Shown here piece by piece: positions 33,582 through 45,474 of a stretch of 64,000 nt of DNA. The notes beneath the pieces were generated by a model. It did no database searches. It was given only the letters and a program-made list of their open reading frames with translations, and was not told the DNA's origin. The translations under genes were made by a program, and so were the position numbers. This stretch comes from Heloderma charlesbogerti (lineage: Eukaryota > Chordata > Lepidosauria > Squamata > Helodermatidae): assembly GCA_026122225.1 (NCBI GenBank), contig JANEZZ010002197.1, positions 806,001 to 870,000 on the forward strand, written 5' to 3'. Position 1 is the first letter of the stretch; every line of letters starts with the position of its first letter.

Positions 33582-34135
33582 AAGAACATAAGAAGAGCCC
33601 TGCTGGATCAAACCAAGGGTCCATCTAGTCTAGTATTCTGTTCACAAGTGGCCAATCAGCTGTCAATCAGGAACCCACAAGCAGAGCATGAGCGCAACAG
33701 CACCCTCCCACCCATGTTCCACAGCAACTGGTGTACTGCCTCTGGTACTAGAGAAAGCATATCGCTATCAAGACTAGTAGCCATTGATGGCCTTTTCCTC
33801 CAGGAATTTGTCCAACCTCCTTTTAAAGCCATCTAAGTTGGTGGCCATCACTACATCCTGTGGTAGTGAATTCCATAGTTTAACTATGCACGGTGTGAAT
33901 AAGTCCTTCCTTTTCTCTGTCCTGAATCGGCCATCCAAGAAGCTTCGTAGGATGACCCTAGGTTCTAGCATTTTGAGAGAGGGAGAGGAATGTCTCCCTA
34001 TCCACATTCTCCACACCATGCATAACTTTGTAGACCTCTATCATGTCTCCCCTTACCCTCCTTTTTTCCAAGCTAAACAATCCCATCTGTTGTAACCTTC
34101 CCTCACTTCTACCTTGCAGGGTTGAAGGTGCAGAC
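33582..34135 (-). mobile_element. L2/CR1-type LINE 3' end
   Basis: The minus-strand frame 34019-33774 contains RVILRSFLDGRFRTEKRKD ... IVKLWNSLPQDVV ... FKRRLDKFLEEKAINGY. This is the typical C-terminus of a non-LTR reverse-transcriptase ORF of the CR1/L2 group. It is followed by the 3' UTR that in plus orientation reads aagaagagccctgctggat and gttcacaagtggccaa. At least four copies of this family are in the window. Confidence 0.75.
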
Positions 34136-34380
34136 ACACCATTTCTCACACCACCCCACAGTGGTAAAAATAGAATGATAAATCATTTGTTTAATATTGC
34201 TATGCTAAATTGACATTTTCCTCTCCTTTCCTGATGCTCCAAATTTTGGTTGAGGAAGACTTTGAGATACCATGATTAAAGGTTAGCAAAATATCTCATC
34301 CTGTCTAACGGTAGGGCTAATTCTTTAGGGTTTTTTAGAAGGAGGATCACTCAACCATGCAACCTCTTAGCTACAGTCTG

Positions 34381-34580
34381 CAGGGACCGTAGTTCACTGG
34401 CTGAGTGCCTGCTTTACTCACAGAAGGCTCATGGTTCAATCCCCAATATCTCTACTTAAAACGATCCCAGACCGCCGTATTGGGGAAGAACCTTTGCCCA
34501 GAGTTCTTAGAGCGCTGCTGCCAGTCAGAGCAGCTAAATGGACCCAGAGTTTGGCTTAGTACAGACAGCTCCACATAATC
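34381..34580 (+). mobile_element. tRNA-derived SINE, second family
   Basis: The tRNA-like head has an A-box region (agttcactggctgagtgcc) and B box (ggttcaatccc). The body contains agcgctgctgccagtcagag and tggacccagagtttggctta, matching the common reptilian SINE whose consensus runs (gctcagtggtagag ... ccgctgccagtctgagtag ... gtctgattcagtataaggc). The copy is degenerate. Confidence 0.7.
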
Positions 34581-36522
34581 AAAGAGGTATAGTCCAGGAA
34601 CAGATTTTACCACCTCATCTGTTGTTTGTGTCAACTAGGTCATTTTGTGGTTGCTTCCTGCACAAACATCATCTGGTAACTTTTATGTGGAAAGGAACCA
34701 TGTATTTTGTCCCACACGCGTAGGTCCTTCTGATTCATTACTGAATCAGTGTGGGAAGAAACTGCAGGGAAGCAGTTCCCACACCACTCCAGTAACACAA
34801 CACAACACTGCAGCAATCTGGGCCACAAAGGAATCTAAGGAGCTGGGGTGGAGATGGTCACAGTATTCACAGCGTTAACCTGAATGAGTGCTTTCTCATC
34901 ATTGGTAGGGTAAACCTAACAATGCCTTTGCATCCAAACCTCAGGCATGGATCCAAAGAACCATGTGCACAAGGAATATAGCCACAGGGTCATGCAGTGT
35001 TATAATAATATGTAGGTTTTGTAGTTATTGACATGCTTCCTTGCTTCGGCAAGAGGTTGTACAAGGACAGTATCTTTGCATTTAGTTTCCCTTTTTCTAC
35101 ACAATGCTCTAGTGCAGGGGAGGACAGACTTCAGGCTTTGTTTTTTACTAGAACCTTGAGGTCCACCTAGGGATGTATGAGAAATTTGTTTCAGGTTTTG
35201 TTTAAAATCAGTTCACACCTTCCAAGCCAAACATGGACTCAAATGCAAGCTGAAGCTGGCACATTTCTGAGCTTGCAACGTGATTCGCAGATCCTTGCTG
35301 ATCTACTGCAAATCACCCAGAGATCTACCAGCAGACCCCAATCTATCTTCTGCCCACTCCTGAACTAGCACAAAATGGGAAACAGCCAACCACATACACC
35401 ATTTCTACTTTCCAAAGGTAAGAAACAATACCTTGCTTTTCAGAGCTCCATGGTCCCACTGATGGGAGGAACTCAAAGCCAATTCACTATGAAACTCATA
35501 GAAGCTCCAACCAGCTGTGGTGGAAAGCAAAGCAAATCGCAGCAGATCATGAAAGGATGGCACTAGTAGCTTGCAGCCAGCAGGACCAGGAGGCAAAATT
35601 GGGTAGGTTCCCTTCCCTTGTGTTTGGCTGAATAGTGTTGTTCAGTTTTTCCTGAAGACAGGTTCCCGTTTCAATTTTTCATCCCTCTGCTTAATCATTT
35701 CCAATTGGTCAGTGTTAAAAATTCTCAGTCCCCGATCCTGAATTGTGCTCTAACCAGAAATGAGGCCATATCATTCAGAGCAGGGCTTCTGGCCCACATT
35801 CAGCTATGCCACGGCTAAGAGAAGGATGCAGAAGTCCATCCCTGTGAACACAATAACGTTAGCACAAAGAGATGATGTGGAAACTCTTCCTCCCTTGAGG
35901 GGCTGACCCACTGCCCATCAACGCCCTGACAAAATCATCAACTCTCGCAAAAGTCTTGCCCTGAACTTCCATGTCACCTTGAAATAACATATTGGGTACG
36001 TTTATGAAAATGGAGAACCTGTCTGATGAGGTTACCAAAGGCATGTCACCAGGAGGACATCTTGCACTAAGAAAGCCATCGAGTTAAACTGAATGGCTGT
36101 GACAAGAGGGGGGGAAGACATGCGAGATGGGGTGCACCTAACTCCAACAGACAGCTACTCCCTTCCTGTAGATTTGTCGCCAATTGTCTCTTCAATGTTC
36201 CCGAGGGGGTAAAAAAAGGATGATTCAGTTCTGCCAAAAAGAAAAATTGTATTCTTTTTCGCTCCCGAGTTTAGAACAGAACAACAAACTCCCCTTTGAA
36301 GGTGTGATAGTTTCTCCCAATGTTTTGAAGATCTGGTTGAGGGGTTTTGACAGGCCATGAAATGAAATGCCTTGAAATATGCGATTATGAATGACCGCCA
36401 TAGTCTGACAAGCAGTGGTGCAATGCACATGAAAACAAAAAAAAAGAGCACCTCCAAACTGGGGCAGAGGATGTAACCTCTTACCTCAGCATGCATGTCT
36501 GTCTCTAAGATGGTCCAGCTAG
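34581..36522. other. No recognisable gene
   Basis: Minus-strand frames at 36044-35859 (61 codons) and 36496-36155 (113 codons) are unassigned. I could not match either to a TBKBP1 exon or to a transposon protein. Confidence 0.4.
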
Positions 36523-36652
36523 AGCAGCCTTCCCCAACTTGGTAACCTCCAGAACTTTTGGACTACAACTCCCAGCATTCCTGACCATGCAAGGTGGGGC
36601 TGATGAACACTCTAGTCCAAAACATCTGGAGGGCACCACGTTGGGGAAGGCA
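36523..36652. mobile_element. Palindromic hAT-like MITE, same family
   Basis: agcagccttccccaacttgg, cctccagaacttttggacta, caactcccagcattcctgac, then tctagtccaaaacatctgga, gggcaccacgttggggaagg. Confidence 0.78.
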
Positions 36653-36817
36653 AACCTAGATTCTCCTCTGTAGCTACAGTAAAAGGTGCACTTTTACCAC
36701 ACAGAGTGCCAGCTTTAGAGCTCAGTGCCCTCTCTTCTTTCAGCCTTGACCTCCACATTTATTTATTTAATAAATTGTATCTGCTACTACCCATGCAATC
36801 TGGGTCTCCAGACAGCC

Positions 36818-36886
36818 AGTGGCCCTGGCTGGGGATGATGGGAATTGCAGTCCAACACGCCTGGAAGTTTGGAGAAGGCCGGCTTA
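36818..36886. mobile_element. Palindromic MITE, right half
   Basis: ggctggggatgatgggaatt, gcagtccaacacgcctggaa, gtttggagaaggc. Confidence 0.5.
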
Positions 36887-37082
36887 ACGAAATCAAGAAA
36901 ACAGAAGGAGGTGAGATCCAAAGTAGATCATAAAACAGTAAGACCCTTAAAAAGATGGATAGGGGAACACCCGAGTAACATTAAGAACAACAGACCAGGT
37001 GCCCCACTTGTAAGCCATTTTGCAGAACAGCAGCACTCTCCCACAGATCTAAAATCTTTTGCACTAGATAAGCTTGACATTA

Positions 37083-37965
37083 TTTTATGTATTTATTAGA
37101 TTTATTAGCTGCCCATATAGCCGGCTATCCAGCCACTCTAGGCAGCGTACAATATGAATAACAACACAAAATACAACAAATTTACATAATCAACTGAACA
37201 AAACAACATTACTCTAAAAAACCCTAACCCTCCCCAAATGCCCACCTGAACAGCCAGGTTTTCAAAGCCTGGCAGAAGCTCATCAAAGAGGGGGCGTGGT
37301 GGAGGTCCACAGAGTGGGGGCCACCACAGAAAAGGCCCTCTCCCTAGTCCTCACCAGCCTAGATGACCTGGCTGATGGGACAGACAGAAGGCGTTCCGAG
37401 GCCGATCTCGTTGAGCTGCATCCCTGGTGTTGCTGGAGGCGCTCCTTAAGATAGACTGGGCCAGAACCATACAGGGTTTTAAAGGGCAATGACAACACAT
37501 TTCATTGGACCCCCAAAACAACTGGTAACCAGTGCAACTCCTTCAGCACTGACGTGATGTGGTCTCGCTGACAGCTGCCTTTAATCAGGCGGGCTGTCAC
37601 GTTCTGCACCAGCTGCAACTTCTGAACCGTCTTCAAGGGTAACCCCACATAGTGCGCATTACAGCAGTCTAGGCGAGAGGAGACCAGGGCATGTACTATT
37701 GATGGGAGCAGATGGTCAGGAAGGTAGGGGCGCAGCCGCTGTATCAGATGGAGTTGGTACAGCATCTAGGCTCATGGCTGACAGCTAAGCCTCCATGGAC
37801 AGCTGGGAGTCTAAAATGACCCCCAGGCCATGGACCTGGTCCTTCAGGGGCAGCTGCACCCCATTCAACACCAGGTCAACCTCCCCCAACCTCCCCTTGT
37901 CTCCCACCAAAAGTACTTTGGTTTTGTCAGGGTTCGGTTTCAGCTTATTCCTTCCCATCCGTTAA
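37083..37965 (-). mobile_element. L2-type LINE, 3' part with reverse-transcriptase C-terminus
   Basis: The minus-strand frame 37765-37502 reads YQLHLIQRLRPYLPDHLLPS, SRLDCCNAHYVGLPLKTVQK and HITSVLKELHWLPV, a standard L2-clade reverse-transcriptase C-terminal region. Upstream (37800-37965) a shifted frame still shows NPDKTKVLLVGDKGRL. Downstream, 37498-37283 shows TRERAFSVVAPTLW. The element then runs into a 3' UTR with an A/T-rich tail at 37083. Frame breaks make it non-functional. Confidence 0.8.
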
Positions 37966-38464
37966 ACAGGAAAAAAATCTGTTGAGGAGAGAAGCTGAGT
38001 GGATTCTGAGACTGAACTCTCTCTCTCTCTCCATGCGGTTTAAATGAAGACCTTGAATTTTTACCACTCTTATGACCTGTGGGTGATTTACACACACTCC
38101 CTAGCTACAACAGTACAGTCAAGTTTTGAGACTTTGGCTAGATTACATCAACATGGAAACACCTGATAGAGCCAGAAAAAAATGGGTCAAAAAGTACAAG
38201 ATAGGATTTAGGTAATATCTTTTCCATTCGCCAGTGGATTGACACAGGAGACAATCTTTTGCTGTGAAAAAATTCTGCAGACTTTTTTTCTCTGGTAGGT
38301 ATGAACTTAAATATTATTCCTAGCAATAAGGCAGGGTTTATACGGTTTTAAAAATAATTTTAAAAATAATGTTATATATGCATAAGCCTTTGTGGCAATT
38401 TGTATTTCAGTAATGTTTTAATTATGTGCATTGTCCTATCTGTACTTTTTATTACCATTAATGT

Positions 38465-38562
38465 TACAGCCCCTTGAAGAAGGCCTAAAAATAAGAAAAG
38501 GGCCAAAACGTGTTGGGCTGCCTACAATAAATGTATTTTTGCATCCTGAGCACCCGTGTCTC
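38465..38562 (+). mobile_element. Ancient interspersed repeat fragment
   Basis: cttgaagaaggcctaaaaat, aagggccaaaacgtgttggg, ctacaataaatgtatttttg. Resembles the ends of the same broad repeat class. Confidence 0.35.
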
Positions 38563-38669
38563 TTCTTTGTGATTGGCTGAACAAAATGCCAAGTGTGTCA
38601 AGGAAACAAAATATCAAGGGTCCACAAACGCGGGCACGGCTGGCAAGCGCATCTTTCATGCCAATGAGA

Positions 38670-38735
38670 GTGAGCACAAGGGAGAGTCCCCACCTTTCTC
38701 CTGAGCCTAAAGTAAGGTGGGGACTTTCCCTCACA
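38670..38735. repeat. Short inverted repeat
   Basis: gggagagtccccacctttct and taaggtggggactttccctc are complementary, separated by about 18 nt. Confidence 0.75.
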
Positions 38736-38779
38736 CCACCCTGACTTTAGACACGCTTGAAAGGCCCCTTCCCGCTGGT

Positions 38780-39746
38780 TTCTGAGTGTCTCTGAGGCTC
38801 ACCAATGTGTGAGAGAGTGTCCTGCCCTCCTCTGGAGCCTGAAGACAGGGAGAGGATCTCCATGCCCTCACCTTTGCACCAGCTGTGGAAGCACCAGGGA
38901 AGCAGCGAGACTTCCAATGGAGGAAATGGCCGCTTTGAACATTTTCATCTGTTTCTCTGCAAAGGGTTTTAAACTCTCCTTCCCCGCCTGCTGCAATCCT
39001 GATAATTATCCTGGCAAATCTGGCTGTTGTTTGCATGTTTTTTTAAAAGTACACTTTAAATGCAAAGAGGCATTTAATGTGACGTTTGGCTCTGAGACTC
39101 AGCATGACAGAGGCAACTTCCCTTCCCCAGCTAAATTAGGGAGGGTGACAGATGCTGAACACCCTCCACCCCGCAGTCATGCTATACCTCGAGCTCAGAC
39201 AAGACCCCATCCCGCATTTAGCTATTAAGGTCAGCCAAACTGTGTGGTTCTGCAAAACAGGCCATAAAACTACATCTTTGTCAACCAGCAAGCAATGACA
39301 ATATATAGCTTAAAAATGTATCAAAGCACCCCCTAGACAGCTGCCTCAGTGTTTAAAATGTGGGCCATAACTATGCCAAACTCTGCTGGAAGAACGATGT
39401 GCCTTGCTGGACTGAAAGGAGTCCTCACTGCAGCCTGAAGTGGTATAGTCACAGGCTTACCACCTCAGTGGGAACTGGACCCCAGAGTCCTCCCTCAGGC
39501 CTCTTATCATTCCCTGGACAACTCTCTCTCCCAAACTCTGATCCTAGACATGGGCAAGGCCTTCATTTCCTAGGCCTCCTGCTACTTAGGCCCTCGTTCC
39601 CCCTTCCAGGTGACCTCTGGCCCTGCCCTTAGGTTCAACAAATGGCAGCTGGAAACCTTCAGGACTTGACCAGCGCAGCCACAGGCAATTAATGGGTCTT
39701 CTCCTTTACGTTGGGATAACTAAACCAATCACCGTCAGAGGCTTAG
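38780..39746. other. No recognisable gene
   Basis: Frames at 38809-39228 (plus, 139 codons) and 39036-38731 (minus, 101 codons) overlap each other and carry no motif. A GTGAG donor-like site on the minus strand near 38870 is not supported by a matching coding block. Confidence 0.4.
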
Positions 39747-39945
39747 GCTGTTCCCGGACGAGGCTTTTATCGCACCTCATCCACAGAATTTTACTGAGCG
39801 TCCAGACTACGTCATCTTCAATTTGTAGCCGTCCCATGTCTACCAACCGCTTTTTTGGCCTTTCTTCTTACCAGAAAAAAACCTCTGTTAAGCACAAAAT
39901 ATGAAATAGCTGCTAGGAACCCTCCATCCGGAAGCACCCCGAGTT
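39747..39945. mobile_element. MITE, same family as 53813-54030
   Basis: Left end ctgttcccggacgaggcttt, tatcgcacctcatccacaga. Interior tttcttcttaccagaaaaaa. Right end accctccatccggaagcacc, cc. Confidence 0.6.
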
Positions 39946-40864
39946 CAGACTTGTCCACTCTTTATCTGACAGAGGCTCCTGTGTGTTTCTGTCAATTTTA
40001 GAAGGTCTTGAACCTGGGTCTTTGGCTTCAGCAGCCACTGGGGCTTCCTTGTTCTTACAAACAAAAGGTCCATTCTTCTTTGCAGGCAGGCATGGACAAC
40101 CCCAGCCTTGGTTCCTCTGCTAGCTAAACACTAGAACACTTCTTGAAGAGAAAGGTTTCTGGGCCAGGGCCAGGGCCAGGCCTTATAACAACAAGTCCAC
40201 TTGGCCTCCCTGTGCATCTCAGCCCCTTTTCTCTCCTGGCCTATCTTTGGCCTTGCCCCATTTCCTTTCTCATGCCTCAGTTCCTGCACCTAAGTTCCCA
40301 GAAGCTGTGCCCTTGACTAGGTTCCCCTTTGGTGTTGGTAACTACAATCCAACTGTCTCCAAGGCTCCTCACCATAACTTAGTACTTAGCCTTGACTTTG
40401 CCTCCAGTTCCCTTGTCAGCTTGGTAGGATGGATGCTCCTGTGGTTCCTGACCAGCTCCCATTCACAATGTCTTTGCAACTCCCCATGGACTCTTATGCA
40501 TGCCCCCAGAACCTGCCCCCCCTCCCCCAAACCCTCCACTTTCTGACCCAAATATACCCATCAGGCAGTTCTAATGTTTTGTTTTGTTTTTAAATGAAAT
40601 TTATTATACAACCAACAACACACACACACATACACACACAACATCATCAAATGAACAATAAAAAGTCACCAAACTATACACCAAAAATACTTTCAAGAAA
40701 TGGACACCCCTCCCTGTATAAAGCTCATACCCTTATTCTTCTCAACCTTCCATAAAAGAATTATATATAGATGAAAATTATTGTCAATACACCAAATCTT
40801 TCCATAGATTTAAATATTGGTATACTAAATTTGTCAGTATTCCTATTAGCATGAGAAATAAATG
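39946..40864. other. No recognisable gene
   Basis: C/T-rich stretch 40200-40560, then A/T-rich DNA with a short CA tract. Confidence 0.4.
40617..40640. repeat. (CA)n microsatellite, short
   Basis: Interrupted ACACACACACATACACACAC run. Confidence 0.9.
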
Positions 40865-41370
40865 GATGCCAAATTGCATAAAAGTTCTAATGCTGGATTA
40901 CTGCAACACCCTTTGATGAGCCCCTGGAAATTTCAGCTAGTGCTAAATGCTGCTGTAGGACCCCTGACCAGCACCAGGGAAGAGGAACATGTCACTCCCT
41001 TGGTGTTTCAGCTGTACCTTATGCTGGCCTGTTTCTGGGAGCAATTCAAGATGCTGATTATTCCCTTACTGGCCCTTAATGGCTTAGGGCCACAATATCT
41101 AAATTTGCAGGGGTGAGCAACTTGTGGCCCTCCACATGTTTTGGCCTGCAATTCCTATCATCACTCACCATTGGCTATGCTGGCTAGGGCTAATGGGAGT
41201 TGTAGGCCCAAACATCTGGAGGGCTACAAGTTGCTCACCCCTTATCTAAGGCATTACCTCCCCGCATCTAAATCTGCCCATCCTCTTAAGCTGGGTTGAT
41301 GGGAGTGCAGGAGAGGGCCTTTTCTGTTGTCAGTGGTCCAGTTAGGTAATTTCATACTCTGGACTTAATG
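40865..41370 (+). mobile_element. L2/CR1-type LINE with a nested MITE
   Basis: Sense remnants of the reverse-transcriptase C-terminus (gctggattactgcaacaccc; ctagtgctaaatgctgctgt; cttactggcccttaatggct) run to 41105. A palindromic MITE occupies 41108-41244. The LINE resumes at 41245 with aaggcattacctccccgcat and gagagggccttttctgttgt. Confidence 0.6.
41108..41244. mobile_element. Palindromic MITE nested in a LINE
   Basis: caggggtgagcaacttgtgg, ccctccacatgttttggcct, then gggagttgtaggcccaaaca, tctggagggctacaagttgc, tcacccctt. Terminal inverted repeats of more than 25 bp; splits the LINE at 40865-41370. Confidence 0.75.
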
Positions 41371-43074
41371 GACTTACAGATGGTAAATAAACAAAATAAT
41401 GTGTATTACTTCACATTTCAAAATCTGGTAAACCAGCCCTGCCATGCTTGGGGACCCTCCCTGCTCATTCTGCTGTTATCTACCCAAAAGCCCTGCTCTG
41501 ATGCCACCCCTGCCTGTTGTGGCACCTAGGATGTGGAAGTCTTAAGACATTTTTTTTTTGTTGATTTGCTGCCTAAAAGACCCTTTCGGTTTTAATTTTG
41601 GTTCTTCCCAATTATGGTATTTTAATTTTTAAAAATCGCTGTTTGCATATTTCATGGACACTCAACAAGTGCAATTTCTTCCCCACCACAGAGCTGCAGA
41701 GATAGAAAGCACTTGTTAGAATTTCTCTGCATCATGCAGTAGTTACAGAACCAGTCACCTCTGTCAAAAAAAGAAGCTGCAAACACTACAGCAGTGCTGC
41801 CATATAAGCACTGCATGCAAGTCTGCCTTAAGGATGGATCTTTCTCCTCTCACACCCAGACATTCATCTATGGCACCTGCTTGCTTTTTGTTTTTTAAAG
41901 ATAGAGGCATATTGCGATATATGAGAATAGGTTTCTAGCCCTCATGATCACAGGAGAGAGAAAAAAATATCCAGTGCTTATTCCATTCTTAAGAGAGTAG
42001 AACTGCTGCAGCTGTGGTTTTGTAGCCTCAACTGCAACCAGCAGCAGTCAGCACTGAATACACAACTGTGTGGTCTAGCTACATGCTTGGTTAAGCTTCA
42101 GTTCACCTAGAAACTGATGAAACCACAAACTTTGTATTTCAAGGCCCCGATCCAGAGAATCATGGGTGTAGGTAGGCTGCATGCATACTGCTCACGACAC
42201 GACGACGCAGGCTGGGTTTGTTTCAGGATGGCTTGTTGTGACTCCAAAGCCAGTGCGGTTTCCTTGGCATGGTTTGTTAACCATGCACAAGCCACCCTGA
42301 GAACTCATGGCTTGTTGTTGGGTTGTTCAGGGTGGCTTGTCATGCTGTCTGAACCCAGCAGAGTAGCTTGTACGTGTTCTGTTGGAAACGGCCACAGAGC
42401 CACCTGGCAAGAGCAGCGAAAAACCCGGCCACTCCATGCAGTACCCTCCGCCCCTTTACTTGACAGCAACCGGCGTTATCCCCTTGTGAGCTGAGTTAGT
42501 GCAGCTATGCATGTATACATGATTGACTTACCTCTGGGTAAGCATGCGTACCCCAATTCAGAACCATGGCAATTTGGGAGGGGGAGTGGGGGAAAAGTCT
42601 CATGCTCCCAAATTCGGGGCACATATACTTACCTAGAAGGCAATCATGCACACGCTCATAACTGTGCTAAGAAGAGTAATGGGCTGCACACCAAGGAGGC
42701 TTTTTTTTTTTAGTGTTAAAGAAAGAAAATAAATAAAACTCTCAACCACCTCATCCTAAAAAGTAAGTTAGGCCACCCCACCTCCACTCCAAAGATGTAG
42801 CATATATATGTCAACACAGGTGCTTCGGAAAGCAAGAAATGGGGGCGGGGAATCTCATCACAGCAGAAGTATAGAGGAGTTGGGCTGCAAAGGCCCCTAG
42901 GATATGGGCTGAGAGCGGGCCGAAGAACGAAGGGGGAAACAAACCATGGCAAACCAGACATCACCTGATTGTCTGTCGGCAGCAGCGTGGCTGAGTGAGC
43001 GATTTACCAACCCACCACGGCTTGTTTTCAGCATGGCTTATCGTGACGTGCGAACTGGCCCACCATGTTGGTCA
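41371..43074. other. No recognisable gene; possible old MITE
   Basis: 42230-42370 has inverted blocks (tttgttaaccatgcacaagc; ggttgttcagggtggcttgt), and 42970-43060 (accacggcttgttttcagca; tggcttatcgtgacgtgcga) looks related. These are probably fragments of one MITE family. The remaining sequence is unassigned. Confidence 0.35.
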
Positions 43075-43255
43075 TCCTTACAAATAACCCTGTAAGGTAG
43101 GCTAGTATTATTATCTACACATTACTCATGTGTGGGAAAGACTGAGGCTGTGAGATAGCAATTCACTTAAGGCTACTCAGAAACTTCATGTATGAAATGT
43201 GATGTGAGCCAGAGATGTCTTGCCCTTAACCACTTTGCTACTTCATCTCAACGTT
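43075..43255 (-). mobile_element. MIR-like CORE-SINE, inverted, degenerate
   Basis: Contains aataaccctgtaaggtaggc, attattatctacacattac, gactgaggctgtgagatag and cttaaccactttgct in the order expected for an inverted MIR-type element. Confidence 0.6.
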
Positions 43256-44585
43256 TATATAGTTCACAAAATTATGCACATGGAGACTGAACAGGAGAGC
43301 GCACAGGGGAACGTGTGTGGATTATGCAGTTGCACAATGCAGCTTCTGAACACTTGTGATCTCTGATCTGTACACAAAACCCTGCTTCACACTGCAGATT
43401 GTGTTAGCTGGATTGGTTCAAGTAGAGCTTTGGTCAAAGAAAAGCACAGGGCTTAGATGCAGAGCTGTTTTTCAAAAACCAAGGATCAGTGTTGGAATAT
43501 GTGAAGGAATACGGATGCATCTGAGCATGTGCAGAATGAATTTTCATCCTCTTCCCCTCTCCTCTCAAGGAGCCATAGTCTCTCCACACATGTAGAATTA
43601 AGAACATGAGCTACCTGTGCCGTTCATATGGTGCACATGCTGATCTGAGCCCCAGCACTTAAAAATTAAAAAGCAAGAATAAGAAATCCAAAATACTGTA
43701 CCCTGTTTTCCTTTTCAGTTCAGTTTGTAGACTTTCAATTTTAAAGTTTCACACCAGATTCCTCCATTGCCTTCTGTGAGTTTTGAGCCCTTTAAGCCAG
43801 ACCACCCTTTATTAAACATATAGTAAACTAGAAGAGATGGGCTTATTTCTGATCACAACCCCAGATGTATGCGTTATTGCTAGCAAAGAGCTAGTCACAA
43901 GAACAGAAGTGGAGGAGAGAGAATAGTGTGAAAATGTGCAGCCGGGGCAGAAGATGCTTTTGTGTTTCACACCCCAGATATTTTGCTCCCTTGCAGGAAA
44001 CTAGAGCAAAACAAATGTACCTTTTGCAATTAGTTTCAAAAACAGAACAAGAGCTTTTCATAAAGTGGTGGTGTGATGTTCCTGATTAGGGTAAAGGGGA
44101 AATTGCAGAAAGTTAGATTTAAAAAATAATAATTGAAGCAAGGGCTCAAATAGATCTGCTGGGGGGGGGGAGTAGGAGGGGCGGGGTAGGGGGGGCTTTC
44201 TTAAGAGGAAAAACCTGTTGGTTGCTGTATGAGCCAACACTGAGCCAAATTTTCCAAAAAATTGTTTTGGGATATATGAGGCCCAGACCTCTGGGATGAG
44301 GATCAGACTGGGGACAGATTCACACATGCATCTTTACCACTCTTTACCACTTGGCTAACAGGTGAATGTGTGAACTGATGCCACAATGTGAAGCAATGAG
44401 AACACTCTCTCTTTGATTATCCATTCACACATGGTATACATCACTGGATCATGAAATCATCAACAGATGAAGATGATGCATGTGTGTGTGAAGGAGGCTT
44501 CAGGCTGAGGGACGGTCCCGTTACAGAGGTTTTCAACCTCCAGAATGTTTAGTTACTGAATTCTGCAGCTACAATTCCTTCCTGA
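43256..44585. other. No recognisable gene or repeat
   Basis: A G-run at 44161-44170 and a duplicated cactctttaccactt at 44332-44352; otherwise nothing. Confidence 0.45.
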
Positions 44586-44587
44586 AA

Positions 44588-44685
44588 TCTTTTGGCTGCA
44601 ATCCTATACCCACATACTTGGTAGTAAGTCTCATTGGACCCAATGGGTCACGACTTCTGAGCAGACATGTACAGGATCGTGTTGC
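44588..44685. mobile_element. MITE, interior type 3
   Basis: ggctgcaatcctatacccac, atacttggtagtaagtctca, ccaatgggtcacgacttctg and agcagacatgtacaggatcg. Confidence 0.6.
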
Positions 44686-44732
44686 AGAGAGCTTCGGCTA
44701 TTGGGCCATATAGAAATAAAATAAATAAATAG
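44686..44732 (+). mobile_element. LINE 3' tail
   Basis: gagagcttcggctattgggc, catatagaaataaaataaat. It lies directly against the MITE end at about 44685. Confidence 0.5.
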
Positions 44733-44784
44733 TAACGCCAGCATGCGTTTTCAGACATTAGATTTCTAAAGTAATTGTGGATAG

Positions 44785-45000
44785 TTCTTTATGATTTCAC
44801 GCAACCCCCAAGGTGGTTTACATCCTCAGTTAAGAAACTTAATATATTAAAAGGAACAAAGAGGTAAAAAGCAGAGCCATCTAAAATGCAATTGTACCGC
44901 AAAGGCAATAAAACCAAACCAAAATAAAAACCTGAAGACAGTCCAAATCCTTGATGAAACAAAAAAGTTTCTACTGGATGTCAAAAACCCAATATGGAGA
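44785..45000 (-). mobile_element. LINE 3' fragment
   Basis: cacgcaacccccaaggtggt, ttacatcctcag, A-rich DNA with aaaaccaaaccaaaataaaa and gaaacaaaaaagtttctact resemble inverted LINE 3' UTRs in the window. Confidence 0.45.
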
Positions 45001-45007
45001 AGGCTAA

Positions 45008-45066
45008 GGATGCAACCCTAAATACACTTACTTCTGAGTAGACATACATAGGATTACATTATAACT
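45008..45066. mobile_element. MITE type 3 fragment
   Basis: atgcaaccctaaatacactt, acttctgagtagacatacat, aggattacatt: half element. Confidence 0.5.
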
Positions 45067-45455
45067 GGGCTTTCCAAATTAAATACAAATTAAAATCATG
45101 GCACAGATTGCTATATACTTACACTTGACAATCTCCACACTTATAGGCATTCACAATTTTTTTAAAAACAGACAAAACACCCTGTCATAGAACCAGCTTA
45201 AAAATACTAGTTCCTTTTAAGAAAACCCACCAAAAATCTACAAGCTATACAGCATCCTTCTCTAAAAATATTAATTTGTTTGTGCCTGTCATTTAATTAT
45301 TTTAATTGGCAGTCATTTTTTATTTTTATAAGGTGCAGAGAGACAAATTAATTTGTTAATAAAATATTGAAATCTCCAGCTTGCCCTTCCCAGAGGCTTA
45401 GAGTGGGCAAGTTTAAAAATGCATGCCTATAAGAAGATGGATATGCATGCGTGTG

Positions 45456-45474
45456 TGCGCGCACACACACACAC
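45456..45474. repeat. (CA)n microsatellite, short
   Basis: gcgcgcacacacacacac run following tgtgtgcgcgc. Confidence 0.9.

Noticed and set aside
33774..34019. 81-codon minus-strand frame as a host gene exon close to TBKBP1
   Set aside because: It is the C-terminal end of a CR1/L2-type reverse transcriptase, with further copies at 46827-47372 and elsewhere.
34381..34450. Apparent tRNA gene on the plus strand
   Set aside because: tRNA-derived SINE head with degenerate stems and a SINE body following.
38809..39228. 139-codon plus-strand frame
   Set aside because: No recognisable motif, overlapped by an antisense frame of similar length; insufficient support.
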